From the NCBI RefSeq assembly GCF_014697545.1, contig NZ_JACJSA010000004.1:310001-374000 (forward strand): a stretch of DNA of 64,000 bases, given 5' to 3'. The notes under the pieces are model-generated. The model saw only the letters and a list, made by a program, of their open reading frames with translations, was not told where the DNA came from and ran no database searches. Below, piece after piece: positions 16,874 to 25,526 of the stretch; the stretch's first letter is position 1, and every line of letters begins with the position of its first letter. The translations under genes were made by a program, and so were the position numbers. This DNA is from Oscillatoria sp. FACHB-1407. GTDB taxonomy: Bacteria; Cyanobacteriota; Cyanobacteriia; Elainellales; Elainellaceae.

Positions 16874-17275
16874 ATGACCTCGTCTCTATCTCTGGAAGCT
16901 GCTCACCAACTGTTAAAGCAATTTGATTGCACTCGCCCTAACCCTGCTCTGACGAACGATTATGGGCAACTTCAAGATGCCTTAAGAACCGTGGCGCAAC
17001 ACTCGGATTATCAAATTTTGGGTATTTGTGCCGATACGCTAGCGCAAGGGGTCGTGGCGTTAGAGGGCTATATAACAGCCTTAGGCTATGACTATGAACC
17101 CCAACTAAACTCGATGGATGGTGTGGTCTATATCAAGTTCAACCCCAAGTCAGGGTTGTGTTATGCCAGTCCTTATGAAGGGCACCATCGTGGTGTTTTG
17201 GTGTCGTGTCAGTCAGCTTACGCTGATGGCGTGAATGAAACCTATGGACATTTACCTCTGGATCTCTTTGCCTAG
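16874..17275 (+). CDS. DUF1824 family protein
   Basis: This 133-residue protein matches the cyanobacterial DUF1824 family, recognisable by the central ALGYDYEP segment, the VYIKFNPKSGLCY strand and the end SYQ/AYADGVNETYGHLPLDLF-like block. The function is unknown. There is no signal peptide or membrane segment. It lies 18 bp after the site-2 protease gene in the same direction and converges on the HAD hydrolase gene, with 7 bp between their stops. Cotranscription with the protease is the only functional clue. Confidence 0.88.
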   Translation: MTSSLSLEAAHQLLKQFDCTRPNPALTNDYGQLQDALRTVAQHSDYQILGICADTLAQGVVALEGYITALGYDYEPQLNSMDGVVYIKFNPKSGLCYASPYEGHHRGVLVSCQSAYADGVNETYGHLPLDLFA

Positions 17276-17282
17276 TCCTTTA

Positions 17283-17930
17283 TCAATCCTTGCGCCGTAG
17301 CCAGATGCCCCGCAGTCCTGCGGCTTTTGCGCCTTCATAGTCTTCTCGGTAGCTGTCGCCGATGTGCCATGCCATCTCAGGTGAACAGTTGTGTTTTTTT
17401 AATGCAGCTATAAATAGCTGTGGATCGGGCTTGGCTGCCCCAACTTCTGTTGAGATAGTGACAGACTTGAAGTATTTGGCTAACCCTAATGCATCCAACA
17501 CTGCATGAATCCGCGAGTCAAAGTTGGAAATGATGCCTAACTCAACGCCCTGATCGTGCCAATGGATCAATGTGTGGCGGGTATCTGGATACACAAACCA
17601 GGGTTCTGCCGTTGTGAAATGGGCATAAAGGGCAGTGAAGAACACTTCAAAGTCAGAAAACTGCCCTAATACGCCTGCTTCTTGAAAGGTTTCAGCGGCG
17701 ATCGCCCACCACCAGGCATATTCCCGCTCTGGAACATAGGTGGCATTGACCCCGGCAAATGCCATCGGAGGAGCGGCTCGAAAGGCTTTGAAAAATCCTT
17801 CATTTAAGACCTGCGGATCAGCCGTCACCCCAAACTGTTGAGCCAGATTAGAATAGGCTTGACCAACGCTGCCTCGCACCCCAAACAGCGTTCCAACGGC
17901 ATCAAAAAAAATAACTTGAGGATAGTTCAT
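17283..17930 (-). CDS. HAD-superfamily hydrolase, subfamily IA (REG-2/HDHD3-like)
   Basis: The 215-residue protein has HAD motif I as FFDAVGTLFG, motif II around GIISNFDSR, motif III VGAAKPDPQLF and motif IV HIGDSYREDYEGA. In motif I the second acidic residue of the usual DxD is Val, as in the REG-2-like group, so phosphatase chemistry should not be assumed. The C-terminal RGIWLRRKD is typical of the group. The substrate is unknown and cytosolic action is expected. Its 3' end nearly meets the DUF1824 gene (7 bp apart). Confidence 0.9.
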   Translation of the reverse strand: MNYPQVIFFDAVGTLFGVRGSVGQAYSNLAQQFGVTADPQVLNEGFFKAFRAAPPMAFAGVNATYVPEREYAWWWAIAAETFQEAGVLGQFSDFEVFFTALYAHFTTAEPWFVYPDTRHTLIHWHDQGVELGIISNFDSRIHAVLDALGLAKYFKSVTISTEVGAAKPDPQLFIAALKKHNCSPEMAWHIGDSYREDYEGAKAAGLRGIWLRRKD

Positions 17931-18634
17931 CTATTGCCGAGATAACTTCTTATTGCAGTGAGGATGGGATGAACAGGTAGAGCCTCCGACTGGAGATATT
18001 GTCCCCCAACTCCCTTCATGTCTGACTTTCCTCAGGTGGGGCGATCGCTTAACTTCATCAAACGACTCGCTTACCGCAGAAAAAAATAACATGCCTTCTG
18101 CATCAGGAACCTTCGCTATTCATCTTACGGCAGATGCAAGAGTTTAATCCATGGCTGATGTGCAGGCTGAGTCTGTGCCTTAGCAAAGTGGAGGATGCTG
18201 ACCTATTTCAACCAACTAAAAAAGCAGGGCTTACCCAGTTAGATCCTCCAAATCCTCTTGGAAAGGGGCTTCCGGAATTCCCCTCCTCTAAGCTACGGTG
18301 TAGACATAAGTCCTCTCAGCCTCCTAAATCCCCTAACTTTGGGAGATTTTGAGCCTTTGTCAAAGGTCTTGACCCAACCAAAAGCACCCGTACTTGGAAC
18401 CGATGCGAAGCGCGCCTTTGGGTAAACTGAAATACCTTCTGCTAGGGGGTTTGGGGGAGGCAGTGGCGTCCCCCAATGGGGGTCTGGGGGAGACTCCCCC
18501 AATGCCTGGTTCTCAAACGCTTGAAACAACCGTGCACCTCATTTGGAAGGAAGCAGAGATCTGTGTACACGGTAGCTCTTCTAAAGGGGCTAGGGGGGAT
18601 CAAAGTTTTAGGCTTCAAGTGTGTAAGTTCTAAC
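17931..18634. other. Intergenic region of 700 bp around a family D element
   Basis: Apart from the element at 18292-18575, I see only a HIP1 site at 18042-18049 and AT-rich sequence near 18080-18130 that could hold a promoter. No gene is supported. Confidence 0.65.
18292..18575. repeat. Dispersed ~280-bp inverted-end element, family D, copy 1
   Basis: The ends are inverted repeats (gctacggtgtagacat; reversed right end gctaccgtgtacacag). An inverse copy lies at 46513-46791. Shared internal blocks include cgatgcgaagcgcgcctttg, the ctgctagggggtttggggga block and cccccaatggggg. The similarity extends some 50 bp beyond the left end in both copies (cagttaga..cct, cttccgg.att). Short proteins could be translated from it in several frames, but they are repeat artefacts. 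Confidence 0.8.
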
Positions 18635-18674
18635 AATAAAGTAGGGGTGAGTCGTAATTCACCCCTACTTTATT
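18635..18674 (-). terminator. Perfect 16-bp stem-loop terminator downstream of the carotenoid protein gene
   Basis: Arms AATAAAGTAGGGGTGA and TCACCCCTACTTTATT pair perfectly around an 8-nt loop. Read on the minus strand, the descending arm ends in CTTTATTG, giving a modest U-rich end. It lies 30 bp past the stop of the helical carotenoid protein gene. Confidence 0.85.
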
Positions 18675-18703
18675 GATGGAAATCGGTAATGATGGAAATC
18701 GGT

Positions 18704-19171
18704 TTAGTTATCGATCGGCTTTGCGCCCATTCCCATCACAGCACTCTTCGTAAAGTTAATGCGCTGCTCAAAGTCTAACCCTTTGATTTGTTCAACAAAG
18801 TTATTTGTCTCAGAGGGCAACTGATAGTTAGATGGAAATCCAATAATGGAACCATTCTCCATCCCTTGAGCCAGCATCAGCCACAGTTCTAACTTGCTGC
18901 TGGAATTGAGTGCGCTGTAAGCCTGACCAATCTGGTTATTTGCACAATTAATAATGTCGCGTTGGGCTTGCAGTTGCTGATCTTGAGGCAGAGCCTGAAT
19001 CTGATCAAAGATCGCTTTGCTAGTCACTTCCACATCAATGGGAGGAGCAGGATGCAATTGATCCTTAATATCCAAGTAGCCATACCACAACAAAGCGAGT
19101 TGAGTATCCGCATCAAATTGTTTGAAATTGTCGTACGCTTGTCTGGTTTTGTTATCCGCTGTATACGTCAT
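18704..19171 (-). CDS. Helical carotenoid protein (OCP N-terminal domain homolog)
   Basis: The 155-residue product is a stand-alone version of the carotenoid-binding N-terminal domain of orange carotenoid protein. It shows the family's helical layout, with NFKQFDADTQLALLWYGYLD, INCANNQIGQAYSALNSSSK and LELWLMLAQGMENGSIIGFP. The last block corresponds to the domain's second four-helix half. Helical carotenoid proteins bind a ketocarotenoid and quench singlet oxygen, and some also quench phycobilisomes; which applies here cannot be read from sequence. No gene for the OCP C-terminal-domain homolog or FRP is nearby. A strong hairpin terminator follows. The start ATG at 19171 gives the expected N-terminus. 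Confidence 0.94.
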   Translation of the reverse strand: MTYTADNKTRQAYDNFKQFDADTQLALLWYGYLDIKDQLHPAPPIDVEVTSKAIFDQIQALPQDQQLQAQRDIINCANNQIGQAYSALNSSSKLELWLMLAQGMENGSIIGFPSNYQLPSETNNFVEQIKGLDFEQRINFTKSAVMGMGAKPIDN

Positions 19172-19571
19172 AACTACTCCTAAATTGGGGTCTATGATTC
19201 CTTGCTGGAAGAGAAACAGAAGCCAGTTCTATGTCTCTTTCATAGACGTTAATGACAACTGGGATCGCTATAACCGTACAAAGGATGGAGATGCGATCCC
19301 CTGCTTCTGACAGATGGAATATCGATTGATATGGAACCCGTTGCACTAGAGAAGCACGATGTCTTATACATAGGCGAAACATTTAACGAGTGGGTCTTCA
19401 ACGACATTGCATTCTTTGAACTGAGTGCTTTGCCTCTGCTGCCGCTCTTCACAAACGGGTTTGGTAGGGCTCCTGTCTTTTGTCGTAATGTGACCTCTGT
19501 CTTCAGATTGTTTAAGCCCAACATCTAATGCAGTAGAACTAGGGTATTAAATCTCATGGAGATTGTATTCT
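19172..19571. other. Divergent intergenic region (400 bp)
   Basis: It separates the carotenoid protein gene from the exported-protein gene and should carry promoters for both. I see no repeat copy or convincing gene; the open frames here have unlikely composition and overlap one another on opposite strands. Confidence 0.55.
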
Positions 19572-20018
19572 ATGAAACTGAATTTCGTAACGAAGCAGCT
19601 TTCGTCTCTGGGACGTTGGTTAGCGACTATGCTAGTTGGTCTATTGGCGATCGCCTTCATCTGGCAAGGGGCATTCACAACCGCTGCATTGGCTAGCCCA
19701 AACCCCACCTTGATCGCTTCCAGAGATGCGGGGGATCAAGTGCAGCAAAAGACCCGTGAAGGGGCTAGAGATGCCAAAGGGTTCATTCGTGACACGGCTA
19801 ACAAAGTGGAACGCACAGCTGACCGCAATGCCAGTCGAGTAGATCGGGCGACCGATAATAAGGGGAGTGGTGGTTTCTTTAGCCGCCGAGCCAAGATCGA
19901 TCGCGATCGCATCCACATGAGAGCAGAGCAAGATGCTGCTCGGACTCAACGGGCTGTAGACAACAGCAGAAATGCAGTTGAGCGGGCTGTAGACGACATC
20001 AAGGACGCATTAGATTAG
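19572..20018 (+). CDS. Exported highly charged protein of unknown function
   Basis: The 148-residue product begins with a signal peptide or anchor: KLNFVTKQLSSLGRWLATM, a hydrophobic run ending LLAIAFIWQGAFTTAALA, then ASP as a likely cleavage site. The rest (45-148) is hydrophilic, with alternating charges and no cysteines (RDTANKVERTADRNASRVDR), and is likely helical or disordered. Similar small exported proteins are common in cyanobacteria and uncharacterised. ATG 19572 has GGAG about 10 nt upstream (within catggagattg), so I prefer it to the TTG three codons earlier. The gene is followed by the nested repeat elements at 20043-20454. Confidence 0.8.
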   Translation: MKLNFVTKQLSSLGRWLATMLVGLLAIAFIWQGAFTTAALASPNPTLIASRDAGDQVQQKTREGARDAKGFIRDTANKVERTADRNASRVDRATDNKGSGGFFSRRAKIDRDRIHMRAEQDAARTQRAVDNSRNAVERAVDDIKDALD

Positions 20019-20042
20019 ATTTTTAGCTCACATCGACATTCT

Positions 20043-20454
20043 GGGTAGTGTTTCAAATCGGTTGCTATTGATCCCTGGTTGTTGCCGTCCCCCTTACCAA
20101 GGGGGACTACAGCAGGGTGGTTTCATACAAGTGAAAAATTTTTGGGCGTTGCTGAAATGACAAATGATACGTAAATTCCCAACGTGAGCGAGACGCTCAC
20201 TCTATCGGGATCATCACAAGGGAGTGCGAGCATCTTGCTCGCGATTTCATATCCTCAATCAGCAACGCCAATTTTTGCTTCGCCCCCCTAGCCCCCCAAT
20301 TTTGGGGGAAATTGGTCTGAAGTCCCCCAGAGTTGGGGGATTTAGGGGGCAAATTAAGGGGATTAAACTCCAATTCACTTTTCTTCGTGTATGTGAAACC
20401 ACCCTGGACTACAGGGGGTTCTTACAGAGGCTATCAACAGGTTTGGAACACCAT
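20043..20454. repeat. Family C element (copy 2) split by an insertion
   Basis: The left half (gggtagtgtttcaaatcggt to ccaagggggactacag) and right half (gactacagggggttcttaca to ggtttggaacaccat) together correspond to the intact copy at 12712-12822. The element at 20113-20406 lies between them. Confidence 0.88.
20113..20406. mobile_element. 294-bp non-autonomous transposable element with 8-bp target duplication
   Basis: The termini are inverted repeats: CAGGGTGGTTTCATAC at the left, and CAGGGTGGTTTCACATAC on reversing the right end (13 bp perfect, then a 2-bp offset). The element is flanked on both sides by gactacag (20105-20112 and 20407-20414). It has no transposase-length frame. The internal sequence contains a ccccccaattttgggggaaa hairpin and a gtgagcgagacgctcac palindrome. 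The 8-bp duplication and CAGGG ends would fit an ISAs1-like transposase acting in trans, but the family assignment is a guess. Confidence 0.88.
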
Positions 20455-20678
20455 CACATTCTGATCGATATCCCCGGCATCTCGCAGGTGCTGGGGATTT
20501 GTGATGAAACGGATATTCTCTTTTGTGTTACTCTTGTCTGCGCTATAAGAGATTCCATAGCTGCCCTCTCTACAGAACCTCCCGATGTATGATATAAATC
20601 TACAGTAATCGCGTCGGTAAACAGGGTTTTAAGTCTGTCGATCGTTTTCTCATTACTTATTCCAAGGGGATTACAACA

Positions 20679-21695
20679 GTGGGTATTGTCGTTGAAGATG
20701 TATCTAAGCAGTTTGGTAGCTTTCAGGCACTCGATAAGGTCAGCTTAGAGATCAAGACAGGTTCGCTGGTTGCCCTGCTTGGACCCTCTGGCTCTGGAAA
20801 GTCTACTCTACTGCGGTTGATTGCCGGATTAGAAACCCCCGATACGGGCAAAATCCTGCTAACGGGTAGAGATGCCACTCATGAGAGCGTACAAGATCGC
20901 AATATCGGGTTTGTGTTTCAGCACTATGCTCTGTTCAAGCACATGACCGTTCGCAGAAACATTGCGTTTGGGTTAGAGATTCGTAAGACCCCTCCTAATA
21001 AAGTCAAACATCGGGTCGAAGAGTTGCTGGAACTGGTGCAATTAAAGGGACTGGGCGATCGCTATCCTTCCCAGTTGTCGGGCGGTCAGCGGCAAAGAGT
21101 CGCTCTGGCGCGTGCCCTGGCAGTGGAGCCAAAAGTCCTGCTGCTTGACGAACCCTTTGGTGCGTTAGATGCCAAAGTGCGAAAAGACTTGCGAGCCTGG
21201 TTACGTCGCCTGCATGATGAAGTCCACGTCACGACCGTTTTTGTTACCCACGACCAGGAAGAAGCGATGGAAGTCGCTGACGAAATTGTGGTCATGAACA
21301 AAGGGCAGATTGAGCAAGTAGGCACTCCGGCTGAAATTTACGACAATCCGGCAACGGCATTTGTCATGAGCTTTATTGGACCTGTCAATGTCTTGCCCAG
21401 CACTTCAAATATCTTCCAGGACAACGGCTTTGACTCCGCTCTACCAGAAGTATTCTTGCGTCCGCAGGATGTCGTGATCCAAACCGAACCTAACGGCACC
21501 ACGGTTTCCGCTCGTGTGAGTCGTTTGATTCACCTGGGATGGGAGATTCAAGCCGAATTGACCCTCGATGACGGGCAAGTCGTTACCGCTCACCTGACGC
21601 GCGATCGCTTTGATGAACTCAAACTAGAACCTCAGCAACGAGTCTACGTCAAACCCAAAGAGGCAAAGGCATTTCCGATCTACTACTCAATTTGA
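20679..21695 (+). CDS. cysA: Sulfate/thiosulfate ABC transporter ATP-binding protein
   Basis: The 338-residue protein is a CysA-type importer ATPase. It has Walker [11 protein letters not shown]-loop [12 protein letters not shown] (the 'FKHMT' wording is typical of CysA), signature [14 protein letters not shown], Walker [13 protein letters not shown] and H-loop [12 protein letters not shown]. The C-terminal TOBE-like domain (about 240-338) includes [12 protein letters not shown] and [11 protein letters not shown]. It should energise the CysT/CysW permease with the Sbp/CysP binding proteins, none of which are in the window. The start is GTG 20679 ([12 protein letters not shown]), with AAGGGG about 11 nt upstream. 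Being solitary is unusual, since cysA usually lies with cysTW. Confidence 0.92.
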   Translation: MGIVVEDVSKQFGSFQALDKVSLEIKTGSLVALLGPSGSGKSTLLRLIAGLETPDTGKILLTGRDATHESVQDRNIGFVFQHYALFKHMTVRRNIAFGLEIRKTPPNKVKHRVEELLELVQLKGLGDRYPSQLSGGQRQRVALARALAVEPKVLLLDEPFGALDAKVRKDLRAWLRRLHDEVHVTTVFVTHDQEEAMEVADEIVVMNKGQIEQVGTPAEIYDNPATAFVMSFIGPVNVLPSTSNIFQDNGFDSALPEVFLRPQDVVIQTEPNGTTVSARVSRLIHLGWEIQAELTLDDGQVVTAHLTRDRFDELKLEPQQRVYVKPKEAKAFPIYYSI

Positions 21696-21798
21696 GGGAG
21701 TAGGGAGTAGAGGGGTAGAGGATTGGAGGGGTAGAGGATTGGAGGGGTAGAGAAGTGGAGGAGTAGAGTTTCGGCTCTTATCCTTTATCCTTCATCGC

Positions 21799-23355
21799 TT
21801 ATCCTTTCTCTTTTCTTTCTTCTTTTTTCCCTCCTCCCTCTTTCCCATGCCACTCTGCCGCTTTCTGCCGGATCACCTGCAATTCCTCCGGTGAGATCCG
21901 TTCCAGGTTTCGCAAGATCTGAAACATGCGGTGGTTCTTTTTGAGTTTGTCGTAGTGTCGTGCCAAAAAGTCCCAATAGAAGAAGTTAAACGGGCAGGCA
22001 TTGTCACCAGAGCGATCGCGCGGTTTGTAGGTGCAACCTTTGCAATAGTCGCTCATGTTGTTGATGTAGTTAGCCGAAGCGGCGTAGGGCTTGGATGCCA
22101 TCATGCCTCCGTCAGCAAATTGACCCATGCCAATGACGTTGGTTTGCATGACCCAGTCGTAGGCATCGATGAAAGCAGCGTGGAACCAGTCCTCGGTTTC
22201 CTGAGGAGAAATGCCCGCAATCAACGCAAAGTTATTCAACACCATCAGCCGTTGAATGTGATGAGCGTACCCGGTTTCTTTGACCTGCGTCAAAATCTGG
22301 TGCAGGCAATTCATCTGCGTGTCGCCCGTCCAATAGAAGTTGGGGAGTGGTTGCGTGTGGTTAAACCAGTTGCGCTCCGGGTAGTCCTCACCCATGTAAA
22401 TGTAGATGCCGTGCATGTATTCGCGCCAACCCAAGACCTGGCGAATGAAGCCCTCAACGCTGTTCAACTCCCATTCACTCTGATGTTGAAGGTAGGCTCG
22501 CTCTGCGGCTTGCACCACTTCTAAGGGATGCAACAATCCCAGGTTGAGATAGGGGGAAAGCATGGCGTGCCACATGGTTTGCTCACCTGTCACCATCGCA
22601 TCTTGATAGGGACCAAACTCAGATAGGCGGGTTTCAACAAAGAAGTCGAGGACTTGCAACGCTTGCGATCGCGTCACTCCCCAGCGAAAGGGTTCAATCT
22701 GCCAGTATTCCTGGCTATCTTTGCAGGCAGGCGACTGTTTTACCCAGTCGATCACATCCTGCGTGATGGCATCTGGCTCAAACCACAACGCCTCTGGCAA
22801 AGTCAGCTTGCCCTTGGGGGGTTTGCGGTTCTCACGGTCAAAATTCCAGCGTCCGCCAGCGGGTTGATCCCCCACCATCAAAATGTTGAAGCGTTGGCGT
22901 CCTTCGCGATAAAAGTCCTCCATCACCAGTCGCTTGCGCTGGCTTGCCCACTGTTTGAACTCCTCATCTTGCCAGATGAAGCGGTTACTGGGGGTAAAGG
23001 TAACAGCACAGGGCAGGTTGAGTTGCTGAATCAGTTGAGCAAAGGGGCGATCGGTGGGAGTCATTACCCGCAACTCGCTGATCTGGTATTGCTGAATCCA
23101 ATCGAGCAACAGTGTCTTAAAGTCTGGGGCTTGCACATAGGTCACTGCCCATCCGGCTTGGCGCAATTCCTCTGCAAAATGGCGCATGGCAGACCATACC
23201 AGCACCAGCTTTTGCAGGTGATAGGGCAACTTCTGGGCATGGTGCAGCGACTCAATAAAAAGAACGGGGGTCTGCGATTGTTGCAGTAAACAACTCTGTA
23301 AGGCGGTTTGCTCTGCCCACAGTTGATCGCCCAAAACCCAAACGCCTGTCGTCAT
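21799..23355 (-). CDS. Fe-S bacterial cryptochrome/photolyase family protein (deoxyribodipyrimidine photolyase-related)
   Basis: The 518-residue protein belongs to the FeS-BCP/CryPro group, several members of which repair (6-4) photoproducts. It has an N-terminal Rossmann part (VWVLGDQLWAEQTAL), then a helical FAD domain with GWREYMHGIY and GMGQFADGGMMASKPYAAS. Four cysteines suited to a [4Fe-4S] cluster are present: one in TQMNCLHQI, two in DYCKGCTY and one in NACPFNF. The C-terminus ends in a charged, low-complexity tail (KEGGGKKEERKEKG), where the frame runs into the purine-rich spacer repeat. The cofactor layout suggests light-driven repair, but a photoreceptor role is possible. The divergently placed cysA is probably unrelated. 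Confidence 0.93.
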   Translation of the reverse strand: MTTGVWVLGDQLWAEQTALQSCLLQQSQTPVLFIESLHHAQKLPYHLQKLVLVWSAMRHFAEELRQAGWAVTYVQAPDFKTLLLDWIQQYQISELRVMTPTDRPFAQLIQQLNLPCAVTFTPSNRFIWQDEEFKQWASQRKRLVMEDFYREGRQRFNILMVGDQPAGGRWNFDRENRKPPKGKLTLPEALWFEPDAITQDVIDWVKQSPACKDSQEYWQIEPFRWGVTRSQALQVLDFFVETRLSEFGPYQDAMVTGEQTMWHAMLSPYLNLGLLHPLEVVQAAERAYLQHQSEWELNSVEGFIRQVLGWREYMHGIYIYMGEDYPERNWFNHTQPLPNFYWTGDTQMNCLHQILTQVKETGYAHHIQRLMVLNNFALIAGISPQETEDWFHAAFIDAYDWVMQTNVIGMGQFADGGMMASKPYAASANYINNMSDYCKGCTYKPRDRSGDNACPFNFFYWDFLARHYDKLKKNHRMFQILRNLERISPEELQVIRQKAAEWHGKEGGGKKEERKEKG

Positions 23356-23517
23356 GATGAATGATGCAGATAAAACGCCTCATCTCTAAGGGTATGAGAA
23401 GAACTTTACATTACGCAACATAAACAAGAAGGAAAAAAGAAGGGGGAAGAAGAGGAAAGGATAAACGATGAAGGATGAAGGATGAAAGGTGAAATGCTAT
23501 ATCCCACACCCCACACC

Positions 23518-24003
23518 CTACTCCCCACTCTCCTTTCCCTCCAGCAACAGTCCCCAGGTGGCGTTGTAGGGATGCACGGCTTGCGTTTCATGCTCCATCC
23601 CATCGGTTGTAATGTGATAGACGGGATAGCCCTGATTCACCCACTCAAACAGCGACCCTTCCAGGTTGAAAACATTTTGATAGCCCAGTGTTTGTAATGC
23701 TTGGGCAAACTGGGCAGAGCGATAACCCACAGAGCAGTACACCACGATCGCCCCTGTTGTATCCTCTGCCAGGGGCAACTGATCTGGATCTGTTAACATC
23801 GATCGCTCAACTCGATGGGCGTTGGGTAAGTGACTCACCTCAAATTCTTCAGGGGTTCTGGCATCCAACAGTAACGGTTTAGAAGAACCAGGTTGTTGCA
23901 ATTGCTGGGCTAACTTTGCGATCGCCATCTGCTGAACCCCCGGAAACTTAATCCGAATCCAGGCTTTAAGGACGTTCCAGACAAGCGATCGCCCAATATT
24001 CAT
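23518..24003 (-). CDS. Rhodanese-like domain protein
   Basis: This 161-residue, single-domain rhodanese has the CH2A-like motif LLDARTPEEFEVSHLPNAHR (about 45-65) and the active-site loop VVYCSVGYRSAQFA with the catalytic Cys near 108. The six-residue loop length fits sulfur transferases rather than Cdc25-type phosphatases. An amphipathic N-terminal stretch (SLVWNVLKAWIRIKFPGVQQ) may touch the membrane. The last residues (LLLEGKESGE) run into the gggagta-type repeat. It lies 22 bp downstream of the TPM-domain gene on the same strand, so they may be cotranscribed. The physiological sulfur donor is unknown. Confidence 0.9.
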   Translation of the reverse strand: MNIGRSLVWNVLKAWIRIKFPGVQQMAIAKLAQQLQQPGSSKPLLLDARTPEEFEVSHLPNAHRVERSMLTDPDQLPLAEDTTGAIVVYCSVGYRSAQFAQALQTLGYQNVFNLEGSLFEWVNQGYPVYHITTDGMEHETQAVHPYNATWGLLLEGKESGE

Positions 24004-24025
24004 GGTTTACCTCACCCTGCTAACC

Positions 24026-25222
24026 TCACCAACTCCCTGACGCTCCTCCACCCGATGAATGACCTCCACCCGATGAATGATCACCACCGGAGCCAGAGGA
24101 ACTGTTGTGATCGTTATCGCTTCGGGTCAAGTGTGGGATGATTCGATCATAGCTGTGATCATAGGAACAGTTTTGGCAGGTTTCAGTAATTCTGGCTAAC
24201 CCTGTACTGGTGTAGGTCGCAGAGTAGATGGTTTGGGTTCTGACTGACAAGGTTTTGCGATCGCACCTGGAGCATCGTCTGTAACCGGAGAAATAGTTTT
24301 GATAGGGGTTCACCGAATGATAACCACAGCTTTGGCAGAGCCAAACATCATAATCAACTGATCCCAGGCTTTCTTCTCTTTGTTCTTCTCTGTTTAAATA
24401 TTGGTCATCTGCCATCTCATCCAGTCGTGTCATTGGGGTTTGACATTGAGGGCAAGAACGCTTGCGATATCGTCTCCGTATCTGAAACAGTGATATACCC
24501 GTAACTACAGCGATTAATCCTCCAACAATATTCCAAATCTCACTGGAGCCATCATGGCTAACGCCATCATTCGAGAGATAGGGTGGAGCATTGCTAACGC
24601 CAGGATTGTTAATTACACCCGGATTATTGTTACGAGCACCGGAGTTGACACGAGTTGGGTTAAAGCGACTGACAACGGCATTAACACCTGCAACGGTTCC
24701 TTGGCTAATCTGCCCTTGGCGAAAATAGGGCAGCATGACTTCATCAATAATGGACTGTGCAATGCGGTCGCCACTGCTGTCATAGCCTGCTCCTAATTCG
24801 ATGCGAACCCGACGATCGCGTGGAGCCACCAAAATCAAAATTCCATCATTGCGGCTGCGATCGCCAAGTCCCCAAGTGTTAAAGATATTGGTGGCAAACG
24901 CCTCAATCGAGGCATCTCCGGTGCGATAGTCAGAGACTGAATTGATTGCCAGCACGACAGCCTGAATTCGCGTTTCGTTGGTAAATTGGGCTAGAGTAGC
25001 GCGAATCGTTGCCTTATCGTTAGCATTTAGAACTTGCCCGTAGTCATTCACATAGGGGTCAAGCAGGGGAGGATAAGGACTTTGCGATCGGTTTTGTGCA
25101 GCAGTACTAAAGCTAGACGTGAGAAGAATTAGAGTGGTGGCGATCGCCACAAACCCATATCGATAACGATGCCACAACTCAGTAAACCAGGTTCGACGAG
25201 TCCAAGCAACGCCTTGCATCAT
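24026..25222 (-). CDS. TPM-domain membrane protein with zinc-ribbon and glycine-serine tail (YgcG-like)
   Basis: After an N-terminal hydrophobic segment (FVAIATTLILLTSSFSTAAQ, a signal or anchor) lies a TPM domain (about 50-190) with YVNDYGQVL and DGILILVAPRDRRVRIELG. Its paralogs in plants and cyanobacteria take part in photosystem II repair. A second transmembrane stretch (IWNIVGGLIAVVTGISLF, about 225-245) follows, then three CxxC pairs (CPQCQTP, CQSCGYHS, CSRCDRKT) and CQNC, suggesting one or two zinc ribbons on the cytoplasmic side. It ends in a GGGHSSGGGASGSW tail like that of YgcG proteins. ATG 25222 has AGGAG just upstream; a GTG at 25237 is the longer option. Confidence 0.88.
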   Translation of the reverse strand: MMQGVAWTRRTWFTELWHRYRYGFVAIATTLILLTSSFSTAAQNRSQSPYPPLLDPYVNDYGQVLNANDKATIRATLAQFTNETRIQAVVLAINSVSDYRTGDASIEAFATNIFNTWGLGDRSRNDGILILVAPRDRRVRIELGAGYDSSGDRIAQSIIDEVMLPYFRQGQISQGTVAGVNAVVSRFNPTRVNSGARNNNPGVINNPGVSNAPPYLSNDGVSHDGSSEIWNIVGGLIAVVTGISLFQIRRRYRKRSCPQCQTPMTRLDEMADDQYLNREEQREESLGSVDYDVWLCQSCGYHSVNPYQNYFSGYRRCSRCDRKTLSVRTQTIYSATYTSTGLARITETCQNCSYDHSYDRIIPHLTRSDNDHNSSSGSGGDHSSGGGHSSGGGASGSW

Positions 25223-25386
25223 CAATTCTCCTATCACGAGCTAGGTTCCTTCAGCAAGCCGCTCCAAAACGGTCAAGCATCTAGAGAGTTCAACTTCAAT
25301 CTCCAGCCTAAGCATTCCCGATTCCGGTAAATGAACCGCCAGTGAGTTAGATCGGAGCGTAGTATCATACTGGCAAGCTGCATCCT

Positions 25387-25492
25387 TATAGCAGTACTCA
25401 CTAAGGTTAGGACGGAGTGCAGGGGTGGAACCCCTGGTTGGGGGCGCAGCCCCACACCCCCTTATGTCCTGATGCATAGGCGTAGGGCTATA
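25387..25492 (+). repeat. Dispersed ~106-bp element, family B, copy 2
   Basis: It is nearly identical to 9895-10001, from tatagcagtactcactaagg to cgtagggctata, and overlaps the promoter side of the DUF547 gene. Confidence 0.87.
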
Positions 25493-25526
25493 AATGGAAG
25501 TGGCATGAATTTCACCGTTCCTGCTC

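Noticed and set aside
18394-18676. Short frames on both strands within the family D element
   Set aside because: The same peptides can be read from the inverse copy at 46519-46811; they follow the repeat, not a gene.
21931-23289. Two long plus-strand frames (197 and 211 codons)
   Set aside because: They lie wholly antisense to the photolyase-family gene, whose protein carries clear family motifs; the antisense peptides have no recognisable pattern.
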